From: Dokdonella sp.
GTDB taxonomy: Bacteria > Pseudomonadota > Gammaproteobacteria > Xanthomonadales > Rhodanobacteraceae
Assembly (NCBI RefSeq): GCF_017744955.1
Contig: NZ_JAGIAG010000005.1
Location: 186,001 to 250,000 of the forward strand
Direction: 5' to 3'
DNA: 64,000 bases
Shown in pieces: positions 8,376 to 17,106 of the stretch. Under the pieces are notes generated by a model. That model was not told the DNA's origin. It saw nothing but the letters and a program-made list of their open reading frames with translations, and ran no database searches. Numbering within the stretch: the first letter of the stretch is position 1; each line of letters begins with the position of its first letter. The translations under genes and the position numbers were made by a program.

Positions 8376-10223
8376 TCAGGGACTCTGCACAGCGCGATCC
8401 TTGGTCTTCGCAAGCAAGTCGAGGCGATCGGCAAGGCGACGCATCTCCGCCTGCGATCGGAGCGCCCAGCGCGACAAGCGTCCGATCTCCACCGGATCGG
8501 TGAATGCCAGGCGATGCTCCGCACCGGCGTCCGCTGCCTCGACCCGGAACGCCGGCGCCGGCGCCGCGACGAGATGGCCGGACCAACCGGTGCCGTGCAG
8601 AGGAGCGGACGTTCTCGCTTCGGCCGGCGCACCGTCGCCGACCAGCGCCAGAGTTCCCTCGCCGAGCGTCAGGAACAGCAGGTACGGGAACGAGGTGTGC
8701 AGAACCGGGCTCGCATACATCAGCGCGCCTCCCGGCCGGCCGAACGAGCCCAGCGCCTGCCGCGGCTGCGGGGGCGGCGGCGAAGGCGGCACTCCGTCCG
8801 GCGAGAAATCCTGCGCGGACGGCGCAAGCGGCAGCGGCGCGCGAATCGACGGCGGCAGCATCGCGCGAATCGACGGCTCGTCCAGCAGGCTGCGCAGGCG
8901 ATCGGCGCTCGGATACGGAATGTGCAGGAACGGCTGCTGCAGGTGTCGGAAATCGCCCGTCGCGACGTAGGCGCGCGTGTTCTCGGTCTGCACCTGCGTC
9001 TGGCCGCGCCGCGCCGACAACAGGCGCACGTCGCCCGGTGTCCGATCGATCAAGGCACCGGCGAGGAAGACGAAGAACACCGCTGCCGCCGCATGCGCCC
9101 ACCGCGACGCCGCGCGCGACGACCGGACCTGCGCGACCAGCCTCGACGCGAAGTAGACGTTGACCGGAATCCCGAGCGAGAGCAGCCCCATGTACCGCGA
9201 GGACACCTCGGCCATCTCGTGACCGCGCGAATGCGCCATCGCCAGCGCCTGCAAGCCGATCCAGACGGCCATGCCGGCGGCGAACAGATCCACGGCGCTC
9301 GCCGATCGGCGACGCACGAAGCGCCACATCCACAGCAGGCTCGGCGCCCACACGATCGACGCCAGCGACAGGCGCAGGAGCAGCGGCCACGCGGTCGTTT
9401 CCTGCACGGGCCACATCAGGGCGACGCTGAGCGCGTCCAGATGCTCGACCACGCCGGCGGCGCGCAGCGGGCGGTGCAACGGCAAGTCGGGCACCAGCAC
9501 GATGCCGACCGCGAGGATCGCGAGGAACACCACGCCGTAGGCCAGGATCACGGCCGGGCGCAGCGTGTCGCGCCAGTTGCGCATCCACAGGACCGCGATC
9601 GCCGCCGCGCTGGCCAGCAGCCCCGACGCCATCGTGAACAAGGACGCGACGCCCAGCACCAGCCCGAGCAGCAGGCTCGTGCGGCTCAGCGGACGGAACG
9701 CCATCAGGGCGATCAGGGCGATCGCCGCGATGGCCATGAAGAAGAACTGGCTCTGGAAGCCGACCAGAAAGTTCTCCCATTCGAACGGAAGCGCGGCGAG
9801 TGCGACGATCGCGACGAGGACGGCGCCGCTCGACCAGCGGCTGGTCCGTTCGCGTCGGAGCAGCGCGAACAGGGCGGCCATCATCGCGGCGAACAGCACC
9901 GCGTTGGCGCTGGCCGTGACCAGGTTGTCCCACTGGCGGTCGTTCGCCTCGAACAGCGCGATCGAGAGCAGACGGCTGAACGCGATCCGGTGTTCGTTGT
10001 GCAGGGCGAAGAGATCGGCGAAGCGCCACGTTCCCTCGACCCACGCGCGCAGCAGGGAATCGGCTTCCGCGTCCCATTGGTCCCAGAACGGCGTGCTCTC
10101 GGCGAACAGCCACACGTACGCGAGCCGCATCGTCAGGGCCAGGACGAACACCCCGAGCACCGCGAACCGCCGCGGCGCGCGCGCGGCGCCCTGCTCGCCC
10201 GTTCCCGCGGCCGCGCCGCTCAA
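8376..10223 (-). CDS. multi-spanning membrane protein, GT-C-like (glycan locus)
   Basis: A 615-aa inner-membrane protein with about 10-11 hydrophobic helices in the first 450 residues and a roughly 160-residue soluble C-terminal part containing a Pro-rich stretch (PPSPPPPQP). The first helix is followed by STPFWDQWDAEADSLLRAW; an acidic loop after TM1 is the hallmark of GT-C glycosyltransferases that use polyprenyl-phosphate sugars. The start is TTG 10223, overlapping the GtrA stop (TTGA), because the protein begins before TM1 and no better start exists; an internal ATG would delete TM1. Coupling to GtrA, a sugar-lipid flippase family, supports a role in glycan decoration. No catalysis can be proven. 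Confidence 0.75.
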   Translation of the reverse strand: MSGAAAGTGEQGAARAPRRFAVLGVFVLALTMRLAYVWLFAESTPFWDQWDAEADSLLRAWVEGTWRFADLFALHNEHRIAFSRLLSIALFEANDRQWDNLVTASANAVLFAAMMAALFALLRRERTSRWSSGAVLVAIVALAALPFEWENFLVGFQSQFFFMAIAAIALIALMAFRPLSRTSLLLGLVLGVASLFTMASGLLASAAAIAVLWMRNWRDTLRPAVILAYGVVFLAILAVGIVLVPDLPLHRPLRAAGVVEHLDALSVALMWPVQETTAWPLLLRLSLASIVWAPSLLWMWRFVRRRSASAVDLFAAGMAVWIGLQALAMAHSRGHEMAEVSSRYMGLLSLGIPVNVYFASRLVAQVRSSRAASRWAHAAAAVFFVFLAGALIDRTPGDVRLLSARRGQTQVQTENTRAYVATGDFRHLQQPFLHIPYPSADRLRSLLDEPSIRAMLPPSIRAPLPLAPSAQDFSPDGVPPSPPPPQPRQALGSFGRPGGALMYASPVLHTSFPYLLFLTLGEGTLALVGDGAPAEARTSAPLHGTGWSGHLVAAPAPAFRVEAADAGAEHRLAFTDPVEIGRLSRWALRSQAEMRRLADRLDLLAKTKDRAVQSP

Positions 10224-10660
10224 ACGGCGCCCCGGAACGAAAGCCACTTGTGGCCGTAGTAGCTGGTGATCGCGGGCACGCCGATGCCGATCGCGTGGGC
10301 GATTTCCTCCGCGTGCGCGTGCACGCCTAGGCGCGGAAGCAGCCACCTCGCCAGGAACAGGCTGACGAGCAGGGTCTGCGCCAGTCCGGCCAGGTTCACC
10401 ACGACGAACCACGCCATCTGCGTGCGCAGCGAATTGCTCGACTCGCGGAAGACCAGCCGCCGGTTCAGGCAGAACGCGGTGGCGATTCCCGCCACGTACG
10501 CCCACGAGACCGCGACCGGATACGAGAACCAGGTGCTGAGCACGACGCGCGCGCCGAAATTCACCAGCGCGGCGAAACCGCTCACCAGCACGAAGCGCAC
10601 GAAGCGCGAGGACGTCGGCGAAGACGCCGACTCGATCGCGGAGGATGGCGGGTCCTGCAC
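10220..10660 (-). CDS. GtrA family protein
   Basis: A 146-aa membrane protein with four helices. The pattern RFVRFVLVSGFAALVNFGARVVLS, followed later by FCLNRRLVFRE and ITSYYGHKWLSFRG, is characteristic of GtrA-family proteins, which are thought to flip polyprenyl-phosphate-linked sugars or otherwise assist GT-C enzymes. The start is GTG 10660; the N-terminal 18 residues are hydrophilic. The stop at 10220-10222 overlaps the TTG of the large membrane protein downstream, so the two are co-translated. Confidence 0.9.
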   Translation of the reverse strand: MQDPPSSAIESASSPTSSRFVRFVLVSGFAALVNFGARVVLSTWFSYPVAVSWAYVAGIATAFCLNRRLVFRESSNSLRTQMAWFVVVNLAGLAQTLLVSLFLARWLLPRLGVHAHAEEIAHAIGIGVPAITSYYGHKWLSFRGAV

Positions 10661-10801
10661 GCGAGCCTCCTCAGCCTGCTCTCGACGTCCGCCGACGGCG
10701 GGCGTCCATGCGCCCGCACGGCCGATGTGCGGAGGAAGCGCGCGCGCGTTTCGCGCGGAAACGGAGCGCCGCGAACGTTCGCGATGTGGCGGCGGAATGC
10801 G

Positions 10802-12103
10802 TCACGCGCCCTCCTCGACGAGCGCCGCTTGCGCCAGCGCGCGGCCGGTCTGCACGCTTTCGGAAATCGACCGGTCCTCGGGGTAATAGTACGAGGTATC
10901 GGCCATGCAGAAGCCGCGCACCGGCGTGCGCATCGGCGGCAGCATCGCCTGGAAGCCCGGCGGACAGATCGTCTGCGCGAAGTCGTAGCGATGGCAGTGC
11001 GTGGCGAGCACCCAGTCCGGACGGAACTGCGGATTCAGGCGCGACAGGTAGCCGAGCGTCTCCCCGACGAAGGCCTGGTTGTCGCGCGCGAACTTCGGGT
11101 GCGTCTTCGGCATGTAGAACGGCGCGTAGACGATGTGCGGTCCGCTGCCCGGATTCAGATTCGAATATTCGATGACGCCGGGAATCTCGATTCCCGCGTC
11201 GCAGATGTTCATCCAGAAGTTCTCGCTGAGCCGCTGCTTCAGCTTCAGGATCACGCAGACGACCGGAATGTTCTCGATCGCGCGCACGCGGGCGGCGAAG
11301 TCGGCCGGAAGATCGGGCACCAGCGCCGGCACGTACTGGATCGGCGCCGTGCTGAGCACGCGGTCGACGGCACGCTCGACGCCGCCGATCACGATGCCGC
11401 TCACCGCGCCGTCGCGCGTGGTCACGCGGTCGATCCCGCAGCGCAGGTGGATGCGGCCGCCGAGTTCGCGGATGCGCCGCTCCATCGCCTCGAGCAGCAC
11501 GGCCGAACCGCCGTCGAGATAGCCGAGCGATTCCTGCAGCAGGCTGCGCCGCGACAGCGCCACGCGCTTGATGCGCGTGCCGAGCCAGGACGCGGACAGG
11601 CGATCGCTGTGCTCATAGAACTTCAGCTCGAACAGGCGCCGCCAGAGCACCTCGTAGCCGCGCACGCCGAGCCAGCGCTGCAGCCACGGAATCGCGCCGA
11701 TCTTGTCCAGCTCGCTCCAGTCGTCGATGCCCTTGGTGTGCATCACGTGCAGCGCGTAGCGCGCCTTGTCGATCCAGCCGAGCTTGTCGAAGCCGAGCAA
11801 GGCGGCCGGCGTGCCCCAGCGGTACAGGCGGCCGTCGCAGTACAAGCCCATCTTGGTGTCGGTCCAGCGCAGCCGGTCGCGCAGACCCAGTTCGTCGAGC
11901 AGGCCGAACAGCGGCGTATCGGTCTTGCAGATGAAGTGGTAGTAGCGCTCGATCGCCAGCCCGTCGAAGTCGAAGCTGGCGGACATGCCGCCGATGCGGT
12001 CGTCGCGTTCGTAGACGTCGACCTCGTGACCGGCACGCAGGACTTCGAGCGCGGCGACCAGGCCCATCGGACCGGCGCCGACGATGGCGTAGGACTGCTT
12101 CAT
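10802..12103 (-). CDS. FAD-dependent oxidoreductase, amine-oxidase/protoporphyrinogen-oxidase-like
   Basis: A 433-aa flavoprotein. The N-terminal dinucleotide-binding motif AIVGAGPMGLVAALEVLRAGHEVDVYERDDRIGG (residues 6-39) is followed by MSASFDFDGLAIERYYHFI, typical of the NAD(P)-binding-8/amine oxidase group. The C-terminal FAD-contact region reads GFCMADTSYYYPEDRSISESVQTGRALA. Members lie in many O-antigen and exopolysaccharide loci beside UbiA and SDR genes, presumably acting on a lipid-linked or nucleotide-linked sugar, but no substrate is known to me. It starts only 6 nt after the previous gene's stop, in the same minus-strand operon. It is not a UDP-galactopyranose mutase by obvious motif. 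Confidence 0.83.
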   Translation of the reverse strand: MKQSYAIVGAGPMGLVAALEVLRAGHEVDVYERDDRIGGMSASFDFDGLAIERYYHFICKTDTPLFGLLDELGLRDRLRWTDTKMGLYCDGRLYRWGTPAALLGFDKLGWIDKARYALHVMHTKGIDDWSELDKIGAIPWLQRWLGVRGYEVLWRRLFELKFYEHSDRLSASWLGTRIKRVALSRRSLLQESLGYLDGGSAVLLEAMERRIRELGGRIHLRCGIDRVTTRDGAVSGIVIGGVERAVDRVLSTAPIQYVPALVPDLPADFAARVRAIENIPVVCVILKLKQRLSENFWMNICDAGIEIPGVIEYSNLNPGSGPHIVYAPFYMPKTHPKFARDNQAFVGETLGYLSRLNPQFRPDWVLATHCHRYDFAQTICPPGFQAMLPPMRTPVRGFCMADTSYYYPEDRSISESVQTGRALAQAALVEEGA

Positions 12104-12109
12104 CGAGGA

Positions 12110-13360
12110 CTAGTGCTCAGCGGGGACATGGATCTGCCACGACACGGGATTGATCGGAACGTCGAGCGCCTCGCCGGCGTCGATCCGCCTGGCGTAGTCG
12201 GCCCAGTGCAGGTCGCGCAGCGGCTGGCGCTGGAACGCGTTCGGCATGGCGAGCGCATTGCAGCCGAGCGCGACGAACAGGACTATCGCGGGGAGATGGC
12301 TCCTCGGCGGCGCCGCGCGGACCATCGCGACGGCCACCAGCCACCAGAACGCCATCTTGAACAGGAAATAGTAGCGATCGCCGAAGCCGAACGAGGCCAC
12401 CTGCTGGAACTGATCGGTGCGGCTGTGCGCCACCGCCACCATCTGCGACACGCTGAACAGCGCGGTCGCCACGACGATGGCCTGCTGCGGGGCGGTCGAT
12501 CTGCGGAGCACGAACGCCAGCAAGGCGAGCAAGGCGATCGGGAACAGCAGGACCGGCATCCATTGGGCGCCGAACACGTGCACCTGGACGCTCTTCACGA
12601 GACCGAGAGCGACGTCGAGGGAAAACGCCACGGGAGGAGTGTCCGTGTTCGCGGTGGTGACGATCAGCAGAGCCTGCAAGGCCGCGCAAAGGCCGAGCAC
12701 CGTCCATTCCAGCGAGACGCCGGCGGAACGCACCCGTTGCAGCGGGCCGGCGCGCCATCGAAGCCAGAGCAGGCCCACCGACGCGGAGAGCACCGCGAAG
12801 ATCGAGAACGGCCCGGTCAATCCCACGGCGAACGCCGCGGCGGCGCGCGGCACCGGCGCGAAATCCTCGCCGCCGCCCTGGAACAGACGCGCCAGCATCG
12901 AGACGAGATAGAACTGCATCAACCACTGCACGTTGGTGATCGTGCCCCACACCTCGCCGTTGGTCGGAGCCAGCAGAACCGGCGCCAGCGCCAGCGCGAA
13001 TCCGAGCCCGAGCCGGTCGAGTTGGCGCAGCGACGCCAGCGCCGCCGCGCCGAACAGCAACGCGGCGAGGTTGTAGATCAACGGCGCGTGGACGGCGGAG
13101 AAGCCGCTGGCCGCCCAGGCGGTCAATCGCGGGAGGAAATGCAGGTAGCCGGCGTGCGGCTCGAACAGGAGCGGCACGGAGCTGGCGTGCTGCGGAACGA
13201 AGAACACCACGCCGTCCTCCGCCCAGAACTGCGGCGTCCTCAGCGCGTCCGGCGCCTTCGCCGCGAGCACCAGCACGCCGGCGAGAAACGCCGCCGCGAC
13301 GGCCGGACGGGACGGCACGCGCTCGACTCGGCGTCGGATTTCCGCCGCGAGCGTGTTCAT
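12110..13360 (-). CDS. multi-spanning membrane protein, possible GT-C-like enzyme
   Basis: A 416-aa inner-membrane protein with about 9-10 hydrophobic helices. After TM1 (AVAAAFLAGVLVLAA) comes ALRTPQFWAEDGVVFF, an aromatic-acidic loop similar to the FWDQWD loop of the membrane protein at 8376-10223. A later HAGYLHFLPRLTAW stretch adds conserved-looking His/Tyr. This suggests the same broad GT-C-like class of membrane enzyme. The ATG at 13360 overlaps the SDR gene's stop (ATGA). It lies in the minus-strand glycan operon between an SDR epimerase and a flavoprotein. The function is inferred from context only. Confidence 0.7.
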   Translation of the reverse strand: MNTLAAEIRRRVERVPSRPAVAAAFLAGVLVLAAKAPDALRTPQFWAEDGVVFFVPQHASSVPLLFEPHAGYLHFLPRLTAWAASGFSAVHAPLIYNLAALLFGAAALASLRQLDRLGLGFALALAPVLLAPTNGEVWGTITNVQWLMQFYLVSMLARLFQGGGEDFAPVPRAAAAFAVGLTGPFSIFAVLSASVGLLWLRWRAGPLQRVRSAGVSLEWTVLGLCAALQALLIVTTANTDTPPVAFSLDVALGLVKSVQVHVFGAQWMPVLLFPIALLALLAFVLRRSTAPQQAIVVATALFSVSQMVAVAHSRTDQFQQVASFGFGDRYYFLFKMAFWWLVAVAMVRAAPPRSHLPAIVLFVALGCNALAMPNAFQRQPLRDLHWADYARRIDAGEALDVPINPVSWQIHVPAEH

Positions 13361-14298
13361 CGTTGCAGCACGACGCTGCTGTAGCGGGGATCGCAGTAGC
13401 TCTCGCGCACCGCGTCTTCGAACGGTGTCTGCCGCACGCCGAAGACCGCGGCCGTGTCGACGCCGTGGAACTCGTCGCCGGCGCTCAACGCGTCGAGCTG
13501 CGCGGCCGTAAACGGCGGCTTGCCGCTGAACAGCGCGTAGGTCTTCAGCAGCACGCGGAACATGCCGTACGGAATGCGCACGATTAGCGTGCGCAGCCGC
13601 TTGACGCGCTTGATCGTGCGGATGATATCGATGTAGTCGATGCGGGTGTCCCCGCAGACGTCGTAGACCGCGCCGTCCGGCCGGCGCTCGACGCAGGCGA
13701 CGAGGCAGCGGCAGAAATCGCGCTCGTACAAGGGCTGGCGCATGTAGCGGCCGTCGCCGGGAATCGGGAACACCGGCGTCTTCGCCATGAAGCGCGACAG
13801 CCAGCCCAGGTGCTTCGGGTCGAACCAGCCGAACATCAGCGTCGGCCGCAGGATGCAGTGACGCAGGCCGCTGTCGACCACCAGGCGTTCCTGCGCCTTC
13901 TTCGTCTCGGTGTAGTCGTCGTGCGCGACCGAATTGACCACCGAGGAACTGATGTGCACGAGATACGGAATGCCGCTCGCGCGCGCCGCATCCAGCACGA
14001 GCCGGGTCGCCTCGACGTTGTTGCGCACGAACAACTCCGGATGCTTGCCGGTGATCTGCGCGTGCAGTTGGACGAGACAGGCCGCGCCGTCGAACGTCCG
14101 CTGCCACGGCCCCGGCTCGGCCAGGTCCGCGTGCACGGTTTCGACGTCCGGATGCAGGCGGCGCAGAATGCCCAGGTTGTGGGCATGCTTGTCGATCGCG
14201 ACCAGGCGCGTGTAGCCGCGCTCCTTCAGCTCGACGATCAGGTTCTGGCCGACCAGGCCGGCCGCGCCGGTCAGGACGATTTTCGCGGACGGATCCAT
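13357..14298 (-). CDS. NAD-dependent epimerase/dehydratase (extended SDR)
   Basis: A 313-aa sugar-nucleotide or sugar-lipid epimerase-type enzyme. The Rossmann motif TGAAGLVGQNLIVEL starts near residue 10. VHISSSVVNS and the active-site YTETKKAQE (YxxxK) lie near 115-135. The substrate-proximal ILRPTLMFGWFDP follows. Start ATG 14298 is preferred, as the Rossmann strand begins 5 residues later; an in-frame GTG at 14331 would add 11 residues. The stop overlaps the next gene. In the operon it sits between a UbiA-type prenyltransferase and a membrane enzyme, consistent with modifying a lipid-linked or nucleotide sugar. The exact reaction is unknown. Confidence 0.85.
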   Translation of the reverse strand: MDPSAKIVLTGAAGLVGQNLIVELKERGYTRLVAIDKHAHNLGILRRLHPDVETVHADLAEPGPWQRTFDGAACLVQLHAQITGKHPELFVRNNVEATRLVLDAARASGIPYLVHISSSVVNSVAHDDYTETKKAQERLVVDSGLRHCILRPTLMFGWFDPKHLGWLSRFMAKTPVFPIPGDGRYMRQPLYERDFCRCLVACVERRPDGAVYDVCGDTRIDYIDIIRTIKRVKRLRTLIVRIPYGMFRVLLKTYALFSGKPPFTAAQLDALSAGDEFHGVDTAAVFGVRQTPFEDAVRESYCDPRYSSVVLQR

Positions 14299-14467
14299 CG
14301 TCTCGCCGCTCGTCACGTCGCGCCGGGACACGGCGCGACGCGGATTTTGCGCGCGCTCGTCGCGGCGAATGCGAAACCTTTTTTCATGATATTCGGCGGG
14401 ATTCGCAAAAGGGCCCGTTTAATACACGAGGCATTGGCGAACCGCAAACCTCGCTTTGCGTATTCGT

Positions 14468-15892
14468 TCATATCGCCAGCAGCACGACCACGGCGCAGAT
14501 CGCGACGACGATCCGACTCACCGGATCGGTCACCGCGAACACGACCGGATCGTCGTGCATCTCGCCGCGATGGGCGATCAGCCAGGCGCGGCTGATCCAG
14601 TACAGCAGCAGCGGGCACAGCAGCCAAAGCACCTGCGGGCGGCCGTACAGCAGCTCGCTGGCGGTGCTGTTGATGTAGAGCGCGCAGACCAGCACGCTGA
14701 GATAGCCGCTGGCGGCGCCGAGCGATTGCACCAGCGGCAGGTCCTCGACGCTGTAGCCGCGTCCGCTCGCGTGCGAACGGCCGTCGGCGAGCAGACCGCG
14801 CAGTTCCGTGTAGCGCTTGATCATCGCGAGGCTGAGGAACAGGAACATCGAGAACGCGAGCAGCCAGAACGAGGCGTCGATGCCGATCGCCACCGTGCCG
14901 GCGATGATGCGGATGGTGTACAGCGCGGCCAGGGCGACGACGTCGAGCACCGCGACGCGCTTGATCGACAGCGAATAGGCCAGCGTGAGGACGCAGTAGC
15001 CGAGCAGCACCAGCGCGAACCGCGGCGACAGGGCGAAGGCGAGCGCGAAGGCGGCCAGCAGCAGCAGCGGCGCCGCCATCAGGCCGTCGCGGATCTGCAA
15101 CGCGCCGGAAGCGAACGGCCGCGCGCGCTTGGTCCGGTGCCTTCGGTCCGCGTCGAGGTCGAGCAGGTCGTTGATGATGTAGGTGGCCGACGCGCACAAG
15201 CCGAAACTCAGGAACGCGACCGCGGCACGCTGCGCGAATCCCGGCGTGAACAGCTGATGCGCCGTCAGCAGCGGCAGGAACACCAGCAGATTCTTCAGCC
15301 ATTGGTGCAGACGCAGCGCCTTCAGCCACGTGCGCGGCCCGACGCTTTCGCGCTCGAACACGCGCTCGACCTCGTAGGCGGTCTGCGCGTGCCGCTGCAG
15401 CGACGGCGGCGCGTTGACGAGCACGGCGCGGCGCGCGCGATTCCACACGTGCTGATCGACGCCCGCGTTGCCGGCGTAGTCGAACCGTTTTTCGCCGTAC
15501 AGCGACGACAGCGTCTCGCCCTTGTTGACGCCGGCGAGGTTGCGGACGCCGTCGCTGCCGAGCGCTTCGTCGAACCCGCCGACGTGCCTGGCGACCGCGT
15601 CGACCAGGGTCTGGTCCGAGGCCGAGCAGAGGATCTTCCTGCGTCCGCCGTTCTCCTCGCGCAGCCAGCCGAGCACGCGCGTCTCGTACGGCAGCACGCT
15701 CACGTCGAGCGTCGTGCGCTGCGCGATCTGCCGTTTCAGATTCGCCTTGCCGCCCGCGATCAGCCATATCGCCATGTGGATCACCGACAGCGGATTGGCG
15801 CGAATCAGGCTCAGGGCCGATTCGAACAGCAAATCCGAACGCAGCAGCGTTCCGTCCAGGTCCACGCACAGTGGGATGTCGCGATCCTGCAT
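14468..15892 (-). CDS. HAD hydrolase-UbiA prenyltransferase fusion
   Basis: A 474-aa two-domain protein. Residues 8-180 form a HAD phosphatase domain: motif I is DLDGTLL at 11-17, motif II is LCSASD near 89, and YAGNAGVD near 139 corresponds to the metal-binding region. Residues 190-474 form a UbiA domain with 8-9 helices and the diphosphate/Mg-binding motif NDLLDLDADRRHRTKRARP at 241-259. UbiA relatives transfer phosphoribose or other groups to polyprenyl phosphate, and the HAD part could dephosphorylate the product. The start is ATG 15892; an in-frame GTG lies 6 nt upstream. It is the first gene of the minus-strand glycan operon and divergent from wzm. Confidence 0.88.
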   Translation of the reverse strand: MQDRDIPLCVDLDGTLLRSDLLFESALSLIRANPLSVIHMAIWLIAGGKANLKRQIAQRTTLDVSVLPYETRVLGWLREENGGRRKILCSASDQTLVDAVARHVGGFDEALGSDGVRNLAGVNKGETLSSLYGEKRFDYAGNAGVDQHVWNRARRAVLVNAPPSLQRHAQTAYEVERVFERESVGPRTWLKALRLHQWLKNLLVFLPLLTAHQLFTPGFAQRAAVAFLSFGLCASATYIINDLLDLDADRRHRTKRARPFASGALQIRDGLMAAPLLLLAAFALAFALSPRFALVLLGYCVLTLAYSLSIKRVAVLDVVALAALYTIRIIAGTVAIGIDASFWLLAFSMFLFLSLAMIKRYTELRGLLADGRSHASGRGYSVEDLPLVQSLGAASGYLSVLVCALYINSTASELLYGRPQVLWLLCPLLLYWISRAWLIAHRGEMHDDPVVFAVTDPVSRIVVAICAVVVLLAI

Positions 15893-16305
15893 AAGCACCC
15901 GTTGTCCATGACCGCCGCATATCGCACATCGGCTGCGATGCGCGACGGACGGCGCGCTCGCGCCCGAATCATTCGCAAGAAATTAACGAATGCCGCCTTG
16001 CGGCGACTCAAAGCGCAAAGCATACTTCAGAGCTGGCGATTGGTTGTGCCGATCGTCGTGCAGTTGTGCAATCGCGCATTCCGCAACCGCCATCCGGGCG
16101 TGCGAATCCTCGGCATTTCGCACTCGCAACGGAGCCACCCCATCTCGGAGAGATCTGCGCTCGGACCAGACATGCAGGCGGCGCCGAAACGACGGTCTGC
16201 GGCTCCGGAAAATCCCACCTGCCTTCGCGGCATCGGTGAACCGGCGCACGATCCGCTCCAGATTCGCGCCTGCGCGCCTCCGGTCATCCGCCCGAGCAAT
16301 TCCCC
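15893..16305. other. divergent promoter region of glycan locus, no gene
   Basis: 413 nt separating the HAD-UbiA gene (minus) and the ABC permease gene (plus). It is less GC-rich than the genes, with AAGAAATTAACGAATG at 15976-15991 and a small 5-bp stem GCCGC-CTT-GCGGC at 15992-16004. No credible reading frame is present. It must hold promoters for both halves of the glycan locus; I cannot place the boxes with confidence. Confidence 0.5.
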
Positions 16306-17106
16306 ATGACTTCGACGCTGCTCGTCTCTCGCGCCTGGAACCGGCGAGAACTCTTTCTCGAGTTCACCAAGCGCACGATCGCCGGGCGCTACAGCGGCGC
16401 ACATCTCGGCGTGGTCTGGTCGTTCATCAATCCGCTGCTGATGCTGGCGGTCTACACGCTCGCGTTCCGCGAATTCCTCGGCATGCGCTGGCCGAACGCG
16501 GACACGCGCGGCGAGTTCTCGCTGATGATCTTCTGCGGAATGATCGTCCACTCGCTGCTGGTGGAATGCCTGACCGGCTCGCCGACCTGCATCGTCAACA
16601 ATACGAACCTGGTCAAGAAGGTGGTCTTTCCGCTCGCCATCCTGCCAGTGGTGACGGTCGCCTCGGCGCTGTTCCACGCTGCGCTCAGTACGCTGGTGCT
16701 GATCCTGTTCGTCTACGCCACGCAGCACACCCTGCACTGGACGACGCTCTACCTGCCGCTGGTCTATCTGCCGTATTCGCTGTTCCTCTGCGGCCTCAGC
16801 TGGTTCCTCGCCTCGCTCGGCGTGTTCGTGCGCGACGTCGCGCAGATCTCCGGCGTGATCGGCTCGATGCTGATGTTCCTGAGCCCGGTGTTCTATCCGG
16901 CCAGCAGCCTGAAGGAGTCCTACCGCGGCATCATCGCCTACAATCCGCTGACCTTGATCATCGAGCAGACGCGCAGTCTGGCCCTGTTTGGCCAATCCCC
17001 GGACTGGCGGGCGCTCGGCGTCTACACCCTCGCCGCGCTGGCCGCGATGATGTTCGGATACTGGTGGTTCCAACGGACGCGGGACGGTTTCGCAGATGTC
17101 CTCTGA
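16306..17106 (+). CDS. wzm: polysaccharide ABC exporter permease, Wzm-type
   Basis: A 266-aa ABC-2 family permease with six helices that exports a finished undecaprenyl-linked polysaccharide across the inner membrane. The N-terminal FLEFTKRTIAGRYSGAHLG is the amphipathic interface helix, and GVVWSFINPLLMLAVYTLAF is TM1. FLSPVFYPASSLKE and YNPLTLIIEQTR are the conserved re-entrant and periplasmic segments of Wzm/KpsM-like permeases. The ATG at 16306 follows immediately upstream non-coding sequence. The 3' end overlaps the ATPase gene by 11 nt, so subunits are produced together. The substrate is probably an O-antigen-like glycan made by neighbouring genes. Confidence 0.92.
   Translation: MTSTLLVSRAWNRRELFLEFTKRTIAGRYSGAHLGVVWSFINPLLMLAVYTLAFREFLGMRWPNADTRGEFSLMIFCGMIVHSLLVECLTGSPTCIVNNTNLVKKVVFPLAILPVVTVASALFHAALSTLVLILFVYATQHTLHWTTLYLPLVYLPYSLFLCGLSWFLASLGVFVRDVAQISGVIGSMLMFLSPVFYPASSLKESYRGIIAYNPLTLIIEQTRSLALFGQSPDWRALGVYTLAALAAMMFGYWWFQRTRDGFADVL

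Noticed and set aside
5821..10113. Minus-strand open frame crossing the molybdenum hydroxylase gene
   Set aside because: Low-complexity shadow; the plus-strand hydroxylase has clear motifs.
10802..12103. Flavoprotein as a UDP-galactopyranose mutase or DprE1
   Set aside because: Motifs fit the amine-oxidase/NAD-binding-8 group; the VAO-type FAD domain of DprE1 and the Glf signatures are not seen.
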